From positions 1 to 64,000 of the forward strand of contig NZ_JARVRH010000007.1 in the NCBI RefSeq assembly GCF_030209755.1: a DNA stretch of 64,000 nucleotides. Reading direction: 5' to 3'. Each line of letters begins with the position of its first letter. Within the stretch, counting starts at the first letter, position 1. The position numbers were made by a program, and so were the translations under genes. The notes under the pieces are model-generated. The model was not told the DNA's origin and did no database searches. It saw only the letters and a program-made list of their open reading frames with translations. This stretch comes from Arthrobacter sp. efr-133-TYG-118. GTDB lineage: Bacteria > Actinomycetota > Actinomycetes > Actinomycetales > Micrococcaceae. This document shows, piece after piece, positions 1 through 9,290 of this stretch.

Positions 1-371
1 TCTTTGGCTTTCGGGGTCGAGAGGCCTCGTTGAGCCAGTACCGACTGGGCTGCCTGGTAGGCATCCAGGGGATCGGATTTGCCTTTCAGGCGACGCTGAG
101 CCCGGTTCGGCCGGTTGACCTCCAGGACAGTGAGCCCTTCGCTGCGGAGCACCTTGGACAGCCCGGCACCGTATGAGCCGGTTCCTTCGACCCCCACCGC
201 GGCAGCCGTTCCATGACTGGCAATGAAGTCCAGGATTTTGCGGTATCCGGAGCCCGCGGCGAGGAACTCCTGATCGGCCAGAGGTTTGCCGTACTCGCTG
301 ATGATGGCGACGTGGTGAGTATCGGCATGCGTGTCGACGCCGACGAAGACATTTAGCGGTTCTTTTGCCAA
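1..371 (-). CDS. IS110-family transposase, N-terminal part (runs off the window)
   Basis: Read on the minus strand from a TTG at 371-369, the frame begins MAKEPLNVFVGVDTHADTH and stays open to base 1. It contains the early Asp of the IS110 DEDD catalytic domain (VGVDTHADTHHVAI), the VGVEGTGSYGAG segment and the RAQRRLKGKSDPLDAYQAA segment typical of the family's N-terminal half. IS110 enzymes move circular intermediates with a RuvC-like DEDD domain and an RNA guide. Only about 123 codons are present because the window starts inside the gene, so whether it is intact cannot be judged. The start codon is uncertain, because the frame is open further upstream. It lies beside the first tRNA-derived repeat, which fits an insertion-prone site. 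Confidence 0.82.
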   Translation of the reverse strand, partial: MAKEPLNVFVGVDTHADTHHVAIISEYGKPLADQEFLAAGSGYRKILDFIASHGTAAAVGVEGTGSYGAGLSKVLRSEGLTVLEVNRPNRAQRRLKGKSDPLDAYQAAQSVLAQRGLSTPKAK

Positions 372-605
372 AATGGAAACTGCCCCTGAGATATCAATGA
401 TCAGTTGACGGGCACGTGGGCCAGGTGGGCAGACAAAACGGTAATGGGACTGGTCGAATCAGGCTCCTATGAAGTCAGGTCCGCCTGGCTCAACGCGCTT
501 ACAGCGGAACTTGAACCGGCGGACAGATCACAGGGAAGACAGCACCCGCAGGCACGTCAGTTTTCAAGCGGGTCACACCGGTTCAAGACCAATTCCAGTA
601 TTACC

Positions 606-860
606 GTTTCCAAGGTCCGGAATGGGTTCGAGTCCCACCTTGGGCACGTGTTTCCGCAGGTCAGGGGGCCTTTGGCCCTCTGACTGTGCAAAAATCAGCT
701 TTTTATGGGCCCCTTCGGGGCGTTTTGTGGACCTCTGCCTCGCTTTCCTCGCTAGGGGATTGGATTGTGGTCTTGCCTTTGCATGGTCGGGTGGGGACCG
801 TTCTACATGCCTTCGGCGTGAATTGTCGGCATTGGGTTCTCTGCCCTGACGCGGTTGGCA
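606..860 (+). repeat. Direct repeat copy 1: tRNA-Leu 3'-end relic plus downstream hairpin
   Basis: The stretch 372-1165 holds no convincing gene. Bases 622-647 read like the T-arm and acceptor end of an actinobacterial tRNA-Leu (GGTTCGAGTCCCACC then TTGGGCAC). No tRNA 5' half precedes them. A GC-rich hairpin (661-683) follows, then a T-rich stretch. The whole segment matches, with drift, 10985-11240, including sequence beyond the hairpin (the CTCGCTTTCCT and GGTTCTCTGCCC blocks). It is probably an attachment-site-like remnant left by element integration at a tRNA-Leu gene. The tRNA identity comes from remembered family sequence, not from a scan. Confidence 0.6.
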
Positions 861-1165
861 TACCGCAACACGGGCTGGGGCTTTGACGGCTACGTCGGGT
901 CCGGGCGAACCCTGCGCGTCAGTATGTTCCGGCCTCGTTCTGTTAGTGGACTGCCCCTTACGGATTCCGAACGCCCTGCGTGGATGGCCCGCGATCGCGC
1001 GAATCCAGGGCAGACCTAATATCGGCGTGTCTCACCAGAGGGACGGTGCGCCAAGAGCTGAGGCATTGTTGCGAGACTTGGAGTGCGACGCTGCCGCGGG
1101 AGATTTTCGCGGGAATGGATTCCGCGGACGCAGTCCAGACCGGCGGTTTGGGGTTCCGGTTTGGG

Positions 1166-2797
1166 CTATGCGTCGCCGGTGAATGTTGCCTCGCCGTCGA
1201 CCCATGTCGATTTGATCGGCACGTCGATGAGTTGGTCGCCGGTGACTTTGAGTGGGTCCTCTGCCCACATCGTCAGGTCGGCCCGGTAGCCGGGGCGTAT
1301 GCTACCGGCGTCGTGGTCGCCCTGTGCCTTCGCGGCCCATAACGTGAACCCTTTCAGCGTTTCGGTCGCTGAGAGCCGTTGCGCCGGTTCGAATACATGC
1401 GAGTCCGGCTGCCCGGGGGTGCGGCGAAGCTGTGCCCACGCCATGCCGACACGGACGTCGTATTGGGCAACGGGCCAGTCGGATCCGAGCGCGAGCGGTG
1501 CGCCCGACTTGAGTACGTCCTGCACCCGCCAAGCGAGGCTTGCCCGGTTCGGGCCCAGCCGCCTGGCCCAAGAATCGGAACCGTCAGCACTGCGCCATTG
1601 CATGTGCAGCGGCTGCATGGACGCCGTAATGCCTGCGCCGGCCAGCTTGGCGAGATCTTGATTGGCGAGGCACTCGAGGTGCTCGATCCTATGTGGTGCG
1701 TTGCGGGCCGAGGGGACGCCCGCCGCAATGTAAGCATCGATGGCCACTCCGATGGCCTTGTCGCCGATAGCATGGGTGGCGATTTGGAAGCCCGCGTCGC
1801 TGTAGTCCCTGACCGTGGCGGCGAACTCATTCGTGTCCGGCCAGAACGAGTGCAGGCCTTCGCCGGAGGTGTCTGCTTCGTACATCCAGCCGGTGCCGGT
1901 GTCGATGACCCCGTCGAGGAACATCTTGATGAGTCCGCCCCGCCAGCGGCGGCCGTGACGGTCTTTGGCCGCCAGGTAGTCGCGGACCACGTGGGCGTCC
2001 AGCCCGGGTTTGTGCCCGAGCGCGGCGACCAGGCGTATGGGTAAACCGATGTCGGTGCTGTCGATTTCGTCGAGAAAGTCCAGTGAGGCGATATCGCCAT
2101 CCATGATCGACCCGGCCGTGATGCCGCTCTTCGAGAGGTTCATCATGATGTCACGGGCGCGCCGCACTGCCTGTGGACGGGTCAGGGCCGGCGCGGCGGC
2201 CGCGACCAGGTTACATGCCGTCGCCTCACGCAGCTCACCGGTAGGCAGACCCTCTTCGGTGACGACGATCGCAGAGGAATCGGGGAATTTCCTGGGCCGG
2301 GTGATGCCTGCTGCCTTCAGCGCTGCCCGGCTTGCCAGCGCGGTGTGCAAGTCGAAAAGCCAAAGGAACGTCGGGAGCCCGCGGACGGCGTCTTCGATCA
2401 GCTCAGCCTTGATGGCTCGCCCCTCGAAGACGGCGTAGTCGAGGTTCCACCCCCGCACCCAGCCGCCTGGTTCATGGGCCAGAACCCTGTCAGTCTCGGC
2501 GCGCAGCGCGGCAAGGAAACCGTCGAACGTGCTGACGCCTCCGAAGTCGATACCGACAGTGGCCTCGATCCCTTCGACGGGGTGAATGTGAGCGTCGATC
2601 AGGCCCGGGGTCACGGTGTAGCCGTGGGCGTCGACGATAGACGTGCCCGAGCCCCTGTGGTCCTTGAGCAGCGTCGCGTCGCCGGTAGCAGCAACCCGAC
2701 CCCCTGCAATCACGATCGTGTCACAGCTAGGCTGCGCCGGGTCGAGAGTGTGCACAGTGGCGTTGACGATGATGGTGTCGGCAAACATGGAGGACAT
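1166..2797 (-). CDS. Amidohydrolase (YtcJ/amidohydrolase-3 family)
   Basis: A 543-residue metal-dependent amidohydrolase of the YtcJ type, expected in the cytoplasm. Metal-binding motifs appear in the usual order: DAHIHPVEG (His70, His72), HAIGD in the middle, RIEHLE, and LALGSDWPVA near the end. The family hydrolyses amide or cyclic amide bonds; the substrate cannot be read from sequence. The start at 2797 is preferred because AAGGA stands a few bases upstream and MSSMFADTIIVNATVHT is a natural N-terminus; the frame opens 37 codons earlier, inside the nitrilase gene. It lies 8 bp after the nitrilase and is the last gene of a permease-nitrilase-amidohydrolase operon, suggesting stepwise hydrolysis of an imported amide. 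Confidence 0.85.
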   Translation of the reverse strand: MSSMFADTIIVNATVHTLDPAQPSCDTIVIAGGRVAATGDATLLKDHRGSGTSIVDAHGYTVTPGLIDAHIHPVEGIEATVGIDFGGVSTFDGFLAALRAETDRVLAHEPGGWVRGWNLDYAVFEGRAIKAELIEDAVRGLPTFLWLFDLHTALASRAALKAAGITRPRKFPDSSAIVVTEEGLPTGELREATACNLVAAAAPALTRPQAVRRARDIMMNLSKSGITAGSIMDGDIASLDFLDEIDSTDIGLPIRLVAALGHKPGLDAHVVRDYLAAKDRHGRRWRGGLIKMFLDGVIDTGTGWMYEADTSGEGLHSFWPDTNEFAATVRDYSDAGFQIATHAIGDKAIGVAIDAYIAAGVPSARNAPHRIEHLECLANQDLAKLAGAGITASMQPLHMQWRSADGSDSWARRLGPNRASLAWRVQDVLKSGAPLALGSDWPVAQYDVRVGMAWAQLRRTPGQPDSHVFEPAQRLSATETLKGFTLWAAKAQGDHDAGSIRPGYRADLTMWAEDPLKVTGDQLIDVPIKSTWVDGEATFTGDA

Positions 2798-2805
2798 GGC
2801 GTTCC

Positions 2806-3687
2806 TTAGGAGTTCACGCCGTCGCGGATCCAGCGCGGAGGCTGGAAGCATGCGCCACCGAACATGGGGAACGGAATCGCACCCGCTTCTTTGGCAAGTA
2901 GTTCCCATGGGCGGTTCAGTCCCAGTGTTCCCAGCGTCCGGGCCTGCGTGACCCGATCCAGGTCCAGAACCCCGATGAGGATTTCCTCGCCGCTACCGGC
3001 CATTTGCATGATAGTCCCGTCCGGGTCCGCGATCATGCTGTTCCCGACGCCTACCGGGTCGGAGGCGTTGACGTTGACCATGAAAACCTGGTTGGCGAAC
3101 GCGTTCGCACGGGACATGACGATTTCCATCTCGCGGTCCCGGGTCGAAGTGAGGGTCGGCTGGATGATGACCTCGGCGCCTAGCCAAGCGAGTTGCCTGG
3201 CAACCTCGGGGAAGCTGCCGTCATAGCAAATGGCCAATCCCACACGGCCGATCCCTTCGATATCGAAGGTGACGAATTCCGATCCCGGATGCGAGGTTTC
3301 ATAGGGCGCCCACGGGAAGAGTTTGCGGTAGTGGGCGACAAGGTCTCCTTCCGGACTCACGGCGATTGCCGTGTTGTAGATCAACCCGTCCTCGCCGATC
3401 TCGATAAGGGAACCCGGTACCAGCCACACGCCCAGCTCGCGGGCCAGGGAGCCGATCCGGTCCGTCAGGGGGCTCGGTATCGGCGCGGCCGAGCGGACCT
3501 CGTGGTCGGGATCGGAGGCCAGGAGCCGGTCCGGGGCGGCCAGGAGCAGTTCGGGTACAACGATCAGGTCAACGTGGGGGAAAAGGGACCGCGCATTCGT
3601 GGCTTGCTGCGCAAACTTCTCCCATGTCCCTTCGAGGTCTTGTGGGACGGGTGCGGTTTGCAGGACTGCAACGGTGAGAGTACGCAT
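2806..3687 (-). CDS. Carbon-nitrogen hydrolase (nitrilase superfamily)
   Basis: A 293-residue member of the nitrilase superfamily. The catalytic triad is visible: Glu46 (VVPELLL), Lys122 (YRKLFPW) and Cys154 (LAICYDGSFPE). The AICYD form is usual for amidases and N-carbamoyl amino acid hydrolases rather than true nitrilases. The family releases ammonia from linear amides or carbamoyl groups. The gene lies 6 bp downstream of the APC permease gene and 8 bp upstream of the amidohydrolase gene, so all three are likely co-transcribed. With an omega-aminotransferase and a malonate-semialdehyde dehydrogenase nearby, a beta-ureidopropionase-like or amidase-like role in freeing a beta-amino acid is reasonable, but this is inferred from context. 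Confidence 0.88.
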   Translation of the reverse strand: MRTLTVAVLQTAPVPQDLEGTWEKFAQQATNARSLFPHVDLIVVPELLLAAPDRLLASDPDHEVRSAAPIPSPLTDRIGSLARELGVWLVPGSLIEIGEDGLIYNTAIAVSPEGDLVAHYRKLFPWAPYETSHPGSEFVTFDIEGIGRVGLAICYDGSFPEVARQLAWLGAEVIIQPTLTSTRDREMEIVMSRANAFANQVFMVNVNASDPVGVGNSMIADPDGTIMQMAGSGEEILIGVLDLDRVTQARTLGTLGLNRPWELLAKEAGAIPFPMFGGACFQPPRWIRDGVNS

Positions 3688-3693
3688 GGAGGT

Positions 3694-5265
3694 CTATTCG
3701 CTTTCAGCTAGCTTGATTTCGAGGTTCTCGGTTACGGTCAGCTGCAGCGGCGGGCTGTTTACGTCGCCTCGGGGGAGGCTGTTCTGCCGAAAGAAGCCCG
3801 GTAGCGCGGGACGAATCACGAGAACGATAATGATGCCCGATACAAGAGCGCCGACGCCGATCCAGAAGACCGTCCCGATACCAAGCCACGAGGAATTGAC
3901 GTAGGACGGGCTGAACATGTTGATGGCGCTGATGATGAACGCGGCAGCCATCAAAAGGGCTCCCGCTCCGGGGAGAATGCCCTTGACGAGCAGTGCCCTG
4001 GGGGAGCGGAACTGCTTGCGGAAGTAGATCACGCACGCCACCGCTGTCGCCCCGTAATAGGCGGCGATGAGAAGTCCGACGGAGAGTATCGCGTCACCGA
4101 TGAAGTTCGGGGCAATCAGCGTCAGGCCGATCAGGACGGCGACGCTCAAGCCTCCACACCAGAGGGTCGCGATATAGGGGGTCTTCCATGCCGGGTGGAT
4201 CCTGCTCAGGCGTGCCGGGAGCGCCTTGAATACGCTCATGCTCAGCCACATGCGGGGCGTGCTCACAGTTACCGTCAACATGGCGGCCAAAGCCGAGAGG
4301 CCGACGGCCAGTACGATGACCTTCCCGAAGATCGGCCCCGTTGCTCCGGGACCGAGGGCTGACAGGACGTCGCCGACGACATTCGGATCCCCGATACCGT
4401 TGCTCCCGGACCCCGCGTAGGTGAGAGCGGCGAATGAGGTGGTTCCGTAACAGACCAGCAGGATGATGGTTGAGAGGACAACGGCGCGGCCAGGCGTCCG
4501 CGAGCTGTCGGTCGTTTCCTCGTTCACCGAGATCAACGCATCCCAGCCCCAGTAGATGAACAGGCACAACAGCACGCCTTGGGTCAGGCCGCCGAGGTCG
4601 CCGAAGTTGAAGGGATTCAGCCAGTCCAGAGTGGGAGTCTCCGCGCCGGGGAGGGCGGAACCGCTTGCCGCGTGCGCAAATGCACCCGCGCAGAAGCCGC
4701 CGATCGCTACTAGCTGGAGAGCGATCAGCGCGTATTGCAACCAGGCAGCGATCTCGATGCCCCGAACGGCGACCAGCGTGCTCAGGATGATCAGCCCGCA
4801 ACCGATGGCGGAGGTGATGAGTGCGTTCTCCGCGAGTGAATCCAGCCCGAGGAACTGCAGTAGATAGGTCGTTGCCACCTGGGCCAAAGCGGCCATGGAG
4901 ATGAAGCTTGCAATCTGGGTGATCCAGCCGCCCAGAAACCATCCGGTCGTGGGACCGAAGACGCGGGAGGTCCAGACAAAATTTCCGCCGCAATCCGGCA
5001 TCTCGCTGTTCAGGTCGCGGAAAGCGAAGGCAGTCAACAGGATCGGCACGAAACCGAGCACGAACGCAGCCGGGGTGTGCTGGCCCACGGCCACCACCAC
5101 GAAACCGAGGGTCACTGCCAGGCTGTAAGCCGGCGCTACCGCAGCCAGCCCCAGCGCCATCGAACGTGCCAACCCCAACGAATTATCGCGCAGGCCTTTC
5201 GTCTGGGACGGCGGATTTGGGGTCGCCTTCGACAACGTTTGGAATTCTTGTCTCACCATGATCAT
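3694..5265 (-). CDS. APC-family amino acid permease
   Basis: A 523-residue inner-membrane transporter with about twelve hydrophobic segments. The N-terminal part has the APC-superfamily signature (SLGLARSMALGLAAVAPAYS, then PDCGGNFVWTSRVFGP), as in amino acid/polyamine permeases. First gene of the leftward operon with the nitrilase and amidohydrolase, so it probably imports their substrate or product. Two start codons are close: ATG at 5265 and ATG at 5259; AGAAGG is better spaced from 5259. A TetR gene is divergent, and a 17-bp palindrome lies just upstream of this start, which suggests TetR repression of uptake. The tail after residue ~490 is hydrophilic. Confidence 0.88.
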   Translation of the reverse strand: MIMVRQEFQTLSKATPNPPSQTKGLRDNSLGLARSMALGLAAVAPAYSLAVTLGFVVVAVGQHTPAAFVLGFVPILLTAFAFRDLNSEMPDCGGNFVWTSRVFGPTTGWFLGGWITQIASFISMAALAQVATTYLLQFLGLDSLAENALITSAIGCGLIILSTLVAVRGIEIAAWLQYALIALQLVAIGGFCAGAFAHAASGSALPGAETPTLDWLNPFNFGDLGGLTQGVLLCLFIYWGWDALISVNEETTDSSRTPGRAVVLSTIILLVCYGTTSFAALTYAGSGSNGIGDPNVVGDVLSALGPGATGPIFGKVIVLAVGLSALAAMLTVTVSTPRMWLSMSVFKALPARLSRIHPAWKTPYIATLWCGGLSVAVLIGLTLIAPNFIGDAILSVGLLIAAYYGATAVACVIYFRKQFRSPRALLVKGILPGAGALLMAAAFIISAINMFSPSYVNSSWLGIGTVFWIGVGALVSGIIIVLVIRPALPGFFRQNSLPRGDVNSPPLQLTVTENLEIKLAESE

Positions 5266-5292
5266 TGGCCTTCTGGGTTGGTTTGGATGTTA

Positions 5293-5309
5293 TTTGAATT
5301 ACATTCAAA
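5293..5309. promoter_or_regulatory. Palindromic operator, probably for the TetR regulator
   Basis: TTTGAAT-TAC-ATTCAAA is a perfect inverted repeat with 7-bp arms. It lies between the divergent permease (start 5265) and TetR (start 5377) genes, 28 bp before the permease start, where a bound dimer could block the permease promoter. Assignment to the adjacent TetR protein is inferred from position. Confidence 0.6.
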
Positions 5310-5376
5310 CAACTGGATGCCTGACTGTCAAGGGTCGGTGGGAAACCCTTGGCAATGGATGGGGCAGAATGGTTCC

Positions 5377-6027
5377 ATGCCACGTCCGAACACTCAGGCC
5401 CTCCGGCGGGAACGGCTGATCCACGCAGCGAGGCTGGTTGCCGTCCGCGATGGGGCAGCTGGAACGACGCTGCGGGCGATCGCTGCGGAAGCAAAAATGG
5501 AGCCTAACGCCGCTCTCTACTACTTCGACAGCCTCAGCGCGTTGGTCCGGGAGGTCGTCGGGGTGGTCACGGAGGAGTTCATCGCCCAGCTGGGCGCTGC
5601 AGTGGACGAGCACGCCCCGTCAGCACCGGCAATGCTCTCCGCCGCAATCCAGGCTGGCATCACCGGGGGATTGGACAACGACCTCTCAACAATCCTGTAC
5701 GAGTTCTGGAGCACGAGCCTGCGCGATCCGGAAATGAGTGTCATAGAGCGCTCGCTCACCGATAAACAGATCTCCATCTACCAGGGAATCCTGGACGCGG
5801 GTGTCGGTGCCGGCGACTTCGATGTCAAGATGCCGACAGCTGATGTTGCCCGCTTATTGCTGGGACTGGAAGACGGCCTGGTGATGGGAATCCTTGCGGG
5901 CAGTATCGACCGGGCCCGCATCCTCGCCGCGGTCCGCGGCGCAGCGGAGTCGCTCGTTTCATGCACCCTTCCCGTACTCGAGGGCCGAACAACTGGCGTG
6001 CGGGCGGGATTGGACGCCAGCGCGTGA
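5377..6027 (+). CDS. TetR-family transcriptional regulator
   Basis: A 216-residue regulator. Residues ~8-55 form a TetR helix-turn-helix (RERLIHAARLVAVRDGAA, then LRAIAAEAKM and ALYYFDSLSALV). The rest is the variable ligand-binding and dimer domain. The start at 5377 (MPRPNTQALRRE) is chosen because the HTH begins right after it; the frame opens 300 bases earlier, but that stretch overlaps the divergent permease and is not TetR-like. Probably represses the leftward permease operon and perhaps itself through the palindrome at 5293-5309. The effector is unknown; an amine, an amino acid or its amide would fit the neighbours. Convergent with the PucR gene, with only 28 bp between the stop codons. 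Confidence 0.85.
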   Translation: MPRPNTQALRRERLIHAARLVAVRDGAAGTTLRAIAAEAKMEPNAALYYFDSLSALVREVVGVVTEEFIAQLGAAVDEHAPSAPAMLSAAIQAGITGGLDNDLSTILYEFWSTSLRDPEMSVIERSLTDKQISIYQGILDAGVGAGDFDVKMPTADVARLLLGLEDGLVMGILAGSIDRARILAAVRGAAESLVSCTLPVLEGRTTGVRAGLDASA

Positions 6028-6055
6028 ACCCGGCGCTGGTTGGTTGCACGTGTGC

Positions 6056-7669
6056 CTACAGCGCCCGCAGCTGATGCAGCATGAGTGCGACGTGCAGAGA
6101 AGTGCGTGATTCGGGATCTTCGATGTCGACTCCAAGCAGGTTTTCGAGCTTTACGAGTCTGGAGTACAGGGTGGGTCGGCTGAGAAAACCATCCCGTGCG
6201 ATGGCGGTCTTGTTGCCGCCCGACTCCAGGTAGAGCCGAAGCAACTCCAGGAACGTCGCATCCCCGTGGGCCTCGGCGCGCAAAACGCCTTCGAGTTCGT
6301 ATTCCACAAAGCTTTGGACCCGTGGGTCGTTGCGGAGCAGCGCCAGGAGTCCGCGGAGCCGGACATCGCTGGCGCGATAGTATTGTTTGCCGTTGTCCCG
6401 GAGCGTTCCCGCAGTTTCGGCGACATGACCGGCTTCATCGATGCCTGCTGCTGCTTCCAGCAAGGAGGCTCTGGTGCGCCCGACTCCGATGATCCATGGC
6501 AACATGGGTTGGCCTGTGGGTGCGCGCAGGGCGCCGGCGATCCGCTGCAGAGTCGGCTCTTCGAGTTCCTTGTCCGTGATGGCCAGGATCATGCCCACCG
6601 CACCGGATTGAATGCTGGCCGTCAGCGCGCTGGCCGCGGTGGATTTGAGGGCGCCGGCCAGCAGGTCCAGCAGCAGCCTTTCCTGCTGCTGTCCGGCCAA
6701 GGGGTCCCGGCGCTGGGCGGGCCCGGCGACTCGGAAAACCACGGGAACGAACAGGGGCGCGGGCTTGAGCCCCAGTGCCGCGGCCCGGGTCAGGGCCTCT
6801 GCTTCGCTGAGCCCGCGTGGTTGGCGCAGCGTATTGAGCAGCCCAGCCTGCGCCTGCTGGCTCAACTCGCGTTGATCCCGATCGGCCAACCGGTTGATGG
6901 CCAAGGCTTGGCCGGCGCGCTCAAGCACCATGGCGGCCACGTCATCGTTGTCCAGTTGCACCGGGAGGATCAACCTGCCCCACATCTGGTGGCGCAGTCC
7001 CACCTGTGTTAGCAACCAGTTTTCAGGGCCCGTACGAGCAGTAAGCGGCGGGGTTGGCGTGGTCCGGGATCGCCGTTCCCAGTCCGCCAGCAGGGCGGTT
7101 GTGGGCATCCCCGCCGCGGAATGGGCCAGGGCCAGGTGGGATAGATCCTCCAACACGACCGGTGCCCCGATCAGTTCGGCCGCGTGCTGGACGATCTGAT
7201 CGGGGCCGGCGCTTTCCATGCTGAGGAGCGTGAACACTTCGTGTATGTCGCGGGACCGTTCCACGAGTTCGAGCTGCTCGGCAACGATTATCCGGTGGAT
7301 GATTTCGGTAATTTCAACGAACCTGACACGCCGCTCCAGGACGATAACCGGCATTGCGACGGTACTGGCCGCGGCCGCGAGGGCTGCGGCGGCCGACTTC
7401 CTTTCGCCTGCCAGCTCAACGATGACTCCGGCTACTCCTGCGTCTTCGAGGGCCTTCAGATACGACGGTGTGCCGGAAAGGTCCTGTTCGAGCTCAAGCC
7501 CGGTGGTGAGCACCAGTTCGCCTCCGGTCAAGAGGCCGGTCATGTCTTTCATCTCGCTGACGTGAACCCACCTGATGAGGCGTCCGAGCCCAGGCTCGCC
7601 ACCGAGCAGGAGCGGGCCCGCGGCTTGAATAATCGGCAGTTCAAGAACCATGCGAACGGTGGGGAGCAT
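6056..7669 (-). CDS. PucR-family transcriptional regulator
   Basis: A 537-residue regulator with the PucR layout: an N-terminal PucR domain (residues ~7-130, including GGEPGLGRLIRWVHVSEMKD), a middle GGDEF-like/CdaR region, and a C-terminal HTH_30 helix-turn-helix (LYLESGGNKTAIARDGFLS then PTLYSRLVKLENLLGVDIED). PucR proteins usually activate nitrogen-compound catabolism, such as purine, GABA or beta-alanine use. It is divergent from the dehydrogenase/aminotransferase pair (105 bp between starts), so it most likely controls those two genes. A second in-frame ATG lies at 7651; neither start has a strong ribosome site, so the exact N-terminus is open. Confidence 0.88.
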   Translation of the reverse strand: MLPTVRMVLELPIIQAAGPLLLGGEPGLGRLIRWVHVSEMKDMTGLLTGGELVLTTGLELEQDLSGTPSYLKALEDAGVAGVIVELAGERKSAAAALAAAASTVAMPVIVLERRVRFVEITEIIHRIIVAEQLELVERSRDIHEVFTLLSMESAGPDQIVQHAAELIGAPVVLEDLSHLALAHSAAGMPTTALLADWERRSRTTPTPPLTARTGPENWLLTQVGLRHQMWGRLILPVQLDNDDVAAMVLERAGQALAINRLADRDQRELSQQAQAGLLNTLRQPRGLSEAEALTRAAALGLKPAPLFVPVVFRVAGPAQRRDPLAGQQQERLLLDLLAGALKSTAASALTASIQSGAVGMILAITDKELEEPTLQRIAGALRAPTGQPMLPWIIGVGRTRASLLEAAAGIDEAGHVAETAGTLRDNGKQYYRASDVRLRGLLALLRNDPRVQSFVEYELEGVLRAEAHGDATFLELLRLYLESGGNKTAIARDGFLSRPTLYSRLVKLENLLGVDIEDPESRTSLHVALMLHQLRAL

Positions 7670-7773
7670 TTACGAAGTGTAATGCCAACAGCAGGATTCA
7701 ATACATTTTGTCCCTTTTCGGGCGGCTGATCCAACCCCAGACTGGAGGCTCACGTCAATCTCAAGGAGAACTT

Positions 7774-9261
7774 TTGAAGACCATCGAGCACTGGATCAAC
7801 GGCAGCTACGTCCCCGCAGGGGAAAGCACCGCCCCCGTAAGCAACCCCGCGACGGGCAAGGTCACGGCGCAGGTGGGTTTGGCCAGCACCGAGGACGGCA
7901 ACGCCGCCGTCGCCGCCGCCAAAGCCGCGTTCCCGGCATGGCGCGATACGTCCCTCGCCCGGCGAACCCAGATCCTGTTCTCCTTCCGCGAGCTGCTGAA
8001 CTCCCGAAAAGGCGAGCTCGCCGCCATCATCACCTCGGAGCACGGCAAGGTCCTGGACGACGCCCTGGGCGAAGTCACACGCGGCCAGGAAGTCGTCGAA
8101 TTCGCCTGCGGCATTCCGCACCTGCTCAAAGGCAGCTACACGGAGAACGCCTCCACCAAGGTGGACGTCCACTCCATCCGCCAGGCCCTCGGTCCGGTGG
8201 CCATCATCAGCCCCTTCAACTTCCCCGCCATGGTGCCCATGTGGTTCTTCCCCATCGCCATCGCCGCCGGAAACACGGTGATCATCAAACCAAGCGAAAA
8301 GGTCCCCACGGCCGCCGTCTGGATGGCCGAACTCTGGAAGGAAGCCGGCCTGCCGGACGGAGTCTTCAACGTCCTGCAGGGCGACAAGGTTGCCGTGGAC
8401 ACACTCCTGACCCACCCCGACGTCAAGGCCGTCTCCTTCGTCGGCTCCACCCCGATCGCCAAGTACGTCTACGAAACCGCCACCTCCAACGGCAAGCGCG
8501 TCCAGGCCCTGGGCGGGGCGAAGAACCACATGATCGTGCTGCCAGACGCCGATCTGGACCTCGCCGCAGACGCCGCGATCAACGCCGGCTTCGGCTCCGC
8601 GGGTGAACGGTGCATGGCCATTTCGGCCTTACTGGCCGTGGGCGACATCGCCGATTCCCTGGTGGCAAAGATCGCCGAACGCGCCCGCGGCCTACGGACC
8701 GGAGACGGGCTCCGCGGCTGCGACATGGGCCCGCTAGTCACCGCCCAGCACCGGGACAAGGTTGCCGGCTACGTCGACGCCGGCGAAGCGGCGGGTGCCA
8801 CGCTCGTCGTCGACGGCCGCCCGGTCATGCCCGACGCCGACGGCGAGGGCTTCTTCGTCGGGCCCACCCTGTTCGACAACGTCACAACGGACATGTCCAT
8901 CTATCGCGACGAAATCTTCGGCCCGGTCCTCTCGGTGGTCCGCGTCGACAGCTACGACGAGGCCCTCGCCACGATCAACGCCAACCCCTACGGCAACGGA
9001 ACCGCGATCTTCACAAACGACGGCGGCGCGGCCCGCCGCTTCGAGAACGAAGTCGAGGTCGGCATGGTCGGCGTCAACGTGCCCGTGCCTGTCCCGATGG
9101 CCTACTACTCCTTCGGCGGCTGGAAGAACTCACTTTTCGGCGACACCCACGCGCACGGCACGGAAGGCGTCGGATTCTTCACCCGTGGCAAGGCCGTGAC
9201 CACCCGCTGGCTGGATCCGAGCCACGGCGGCATCAACCTCGGCCTCCCCCAGAACAACTGA
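7774..9261 (+). CDS. mmsA: CoA-acylating methylmalonate/malonate-semialdehyde dehydrogenase
   Basis: A 495-residue aldehyde dehydrogenase of the MmsA/IolA type, which oxidises (methyl)malonate semialdehyde to propionyl- or acetyl-CoA with NAD and CoA, releasing CO2. Signs: N-terminus MKTIEHWINGSYV, ISPFNFPAMVPMWFFPIA, the LGGAKNHMIVLPDADLD segment characteristic of MMSDH, and catalytic Cys280 in GSAGERCMA. The start is the TTG at 7774, with AAGGAG at 7763-7768; the frame extends further upstream without a ribosome site. Followed 29 bp later by a class III aminotransferase: together they turn a beta-amino acid such as beta-alanine or beta-aminoisobutyrate into its semialdehyde and then acyl-CoA. 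Likely controlled by the divergent PucR. Confidence 0.92.
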   Translation: MKTIEHWINGSYVPAGESTAPVSNPATGKVTAQVGLASTEDGNAAVAAAKAAFPAWRDTSLARRTQILFSFRELLNSRKGELAAIITSEHGKVLDDALGEVTRGQEVVEFACGIPHLLKGSYTENASTKVDVHSIRQALGPVAIISPFNFPAMVPMWFFPIAIAAGNTVIIKPSEKVPTAAVWMAELWKEAGLPDGVFNVLQGDKVAVDTLLTHPDVKAVSFVGSTPIAKYVYETATSNGKRVQALGGAKNHMIVLPDADLDLAADAAINAGFGSAGERCMAISALLAVGDIADSLVAKIAERARGLRTGDGLRGCDMGPLVTAQHRDKVAGYVDAGEAAGATLVVDGRPVMPDADGEGFFVGPTLFDNVTTDMSIYRDEIFGPVLSVVRVDSYDEALATINANPYGNGTAIFTNDGGAARRFENEVEVGMVGVNVPVPVPMAYYSFGGWKNSLFGDTHAHGTEGVGFFTRGKAVTTRWLDPSHGGINLGLPQNN

Positions 9262-9290
9262 CGCTTGCACTCCCGAAAGGATTTCCGTTC

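Noticed and set aside
622..647. A complete tRNA-Leu gene
   Set aside because: Only the T-arm and acceptor 3' side are present at each of the three sites; no D-arm, anticodon arm or matching acceptor 5' strand was found.
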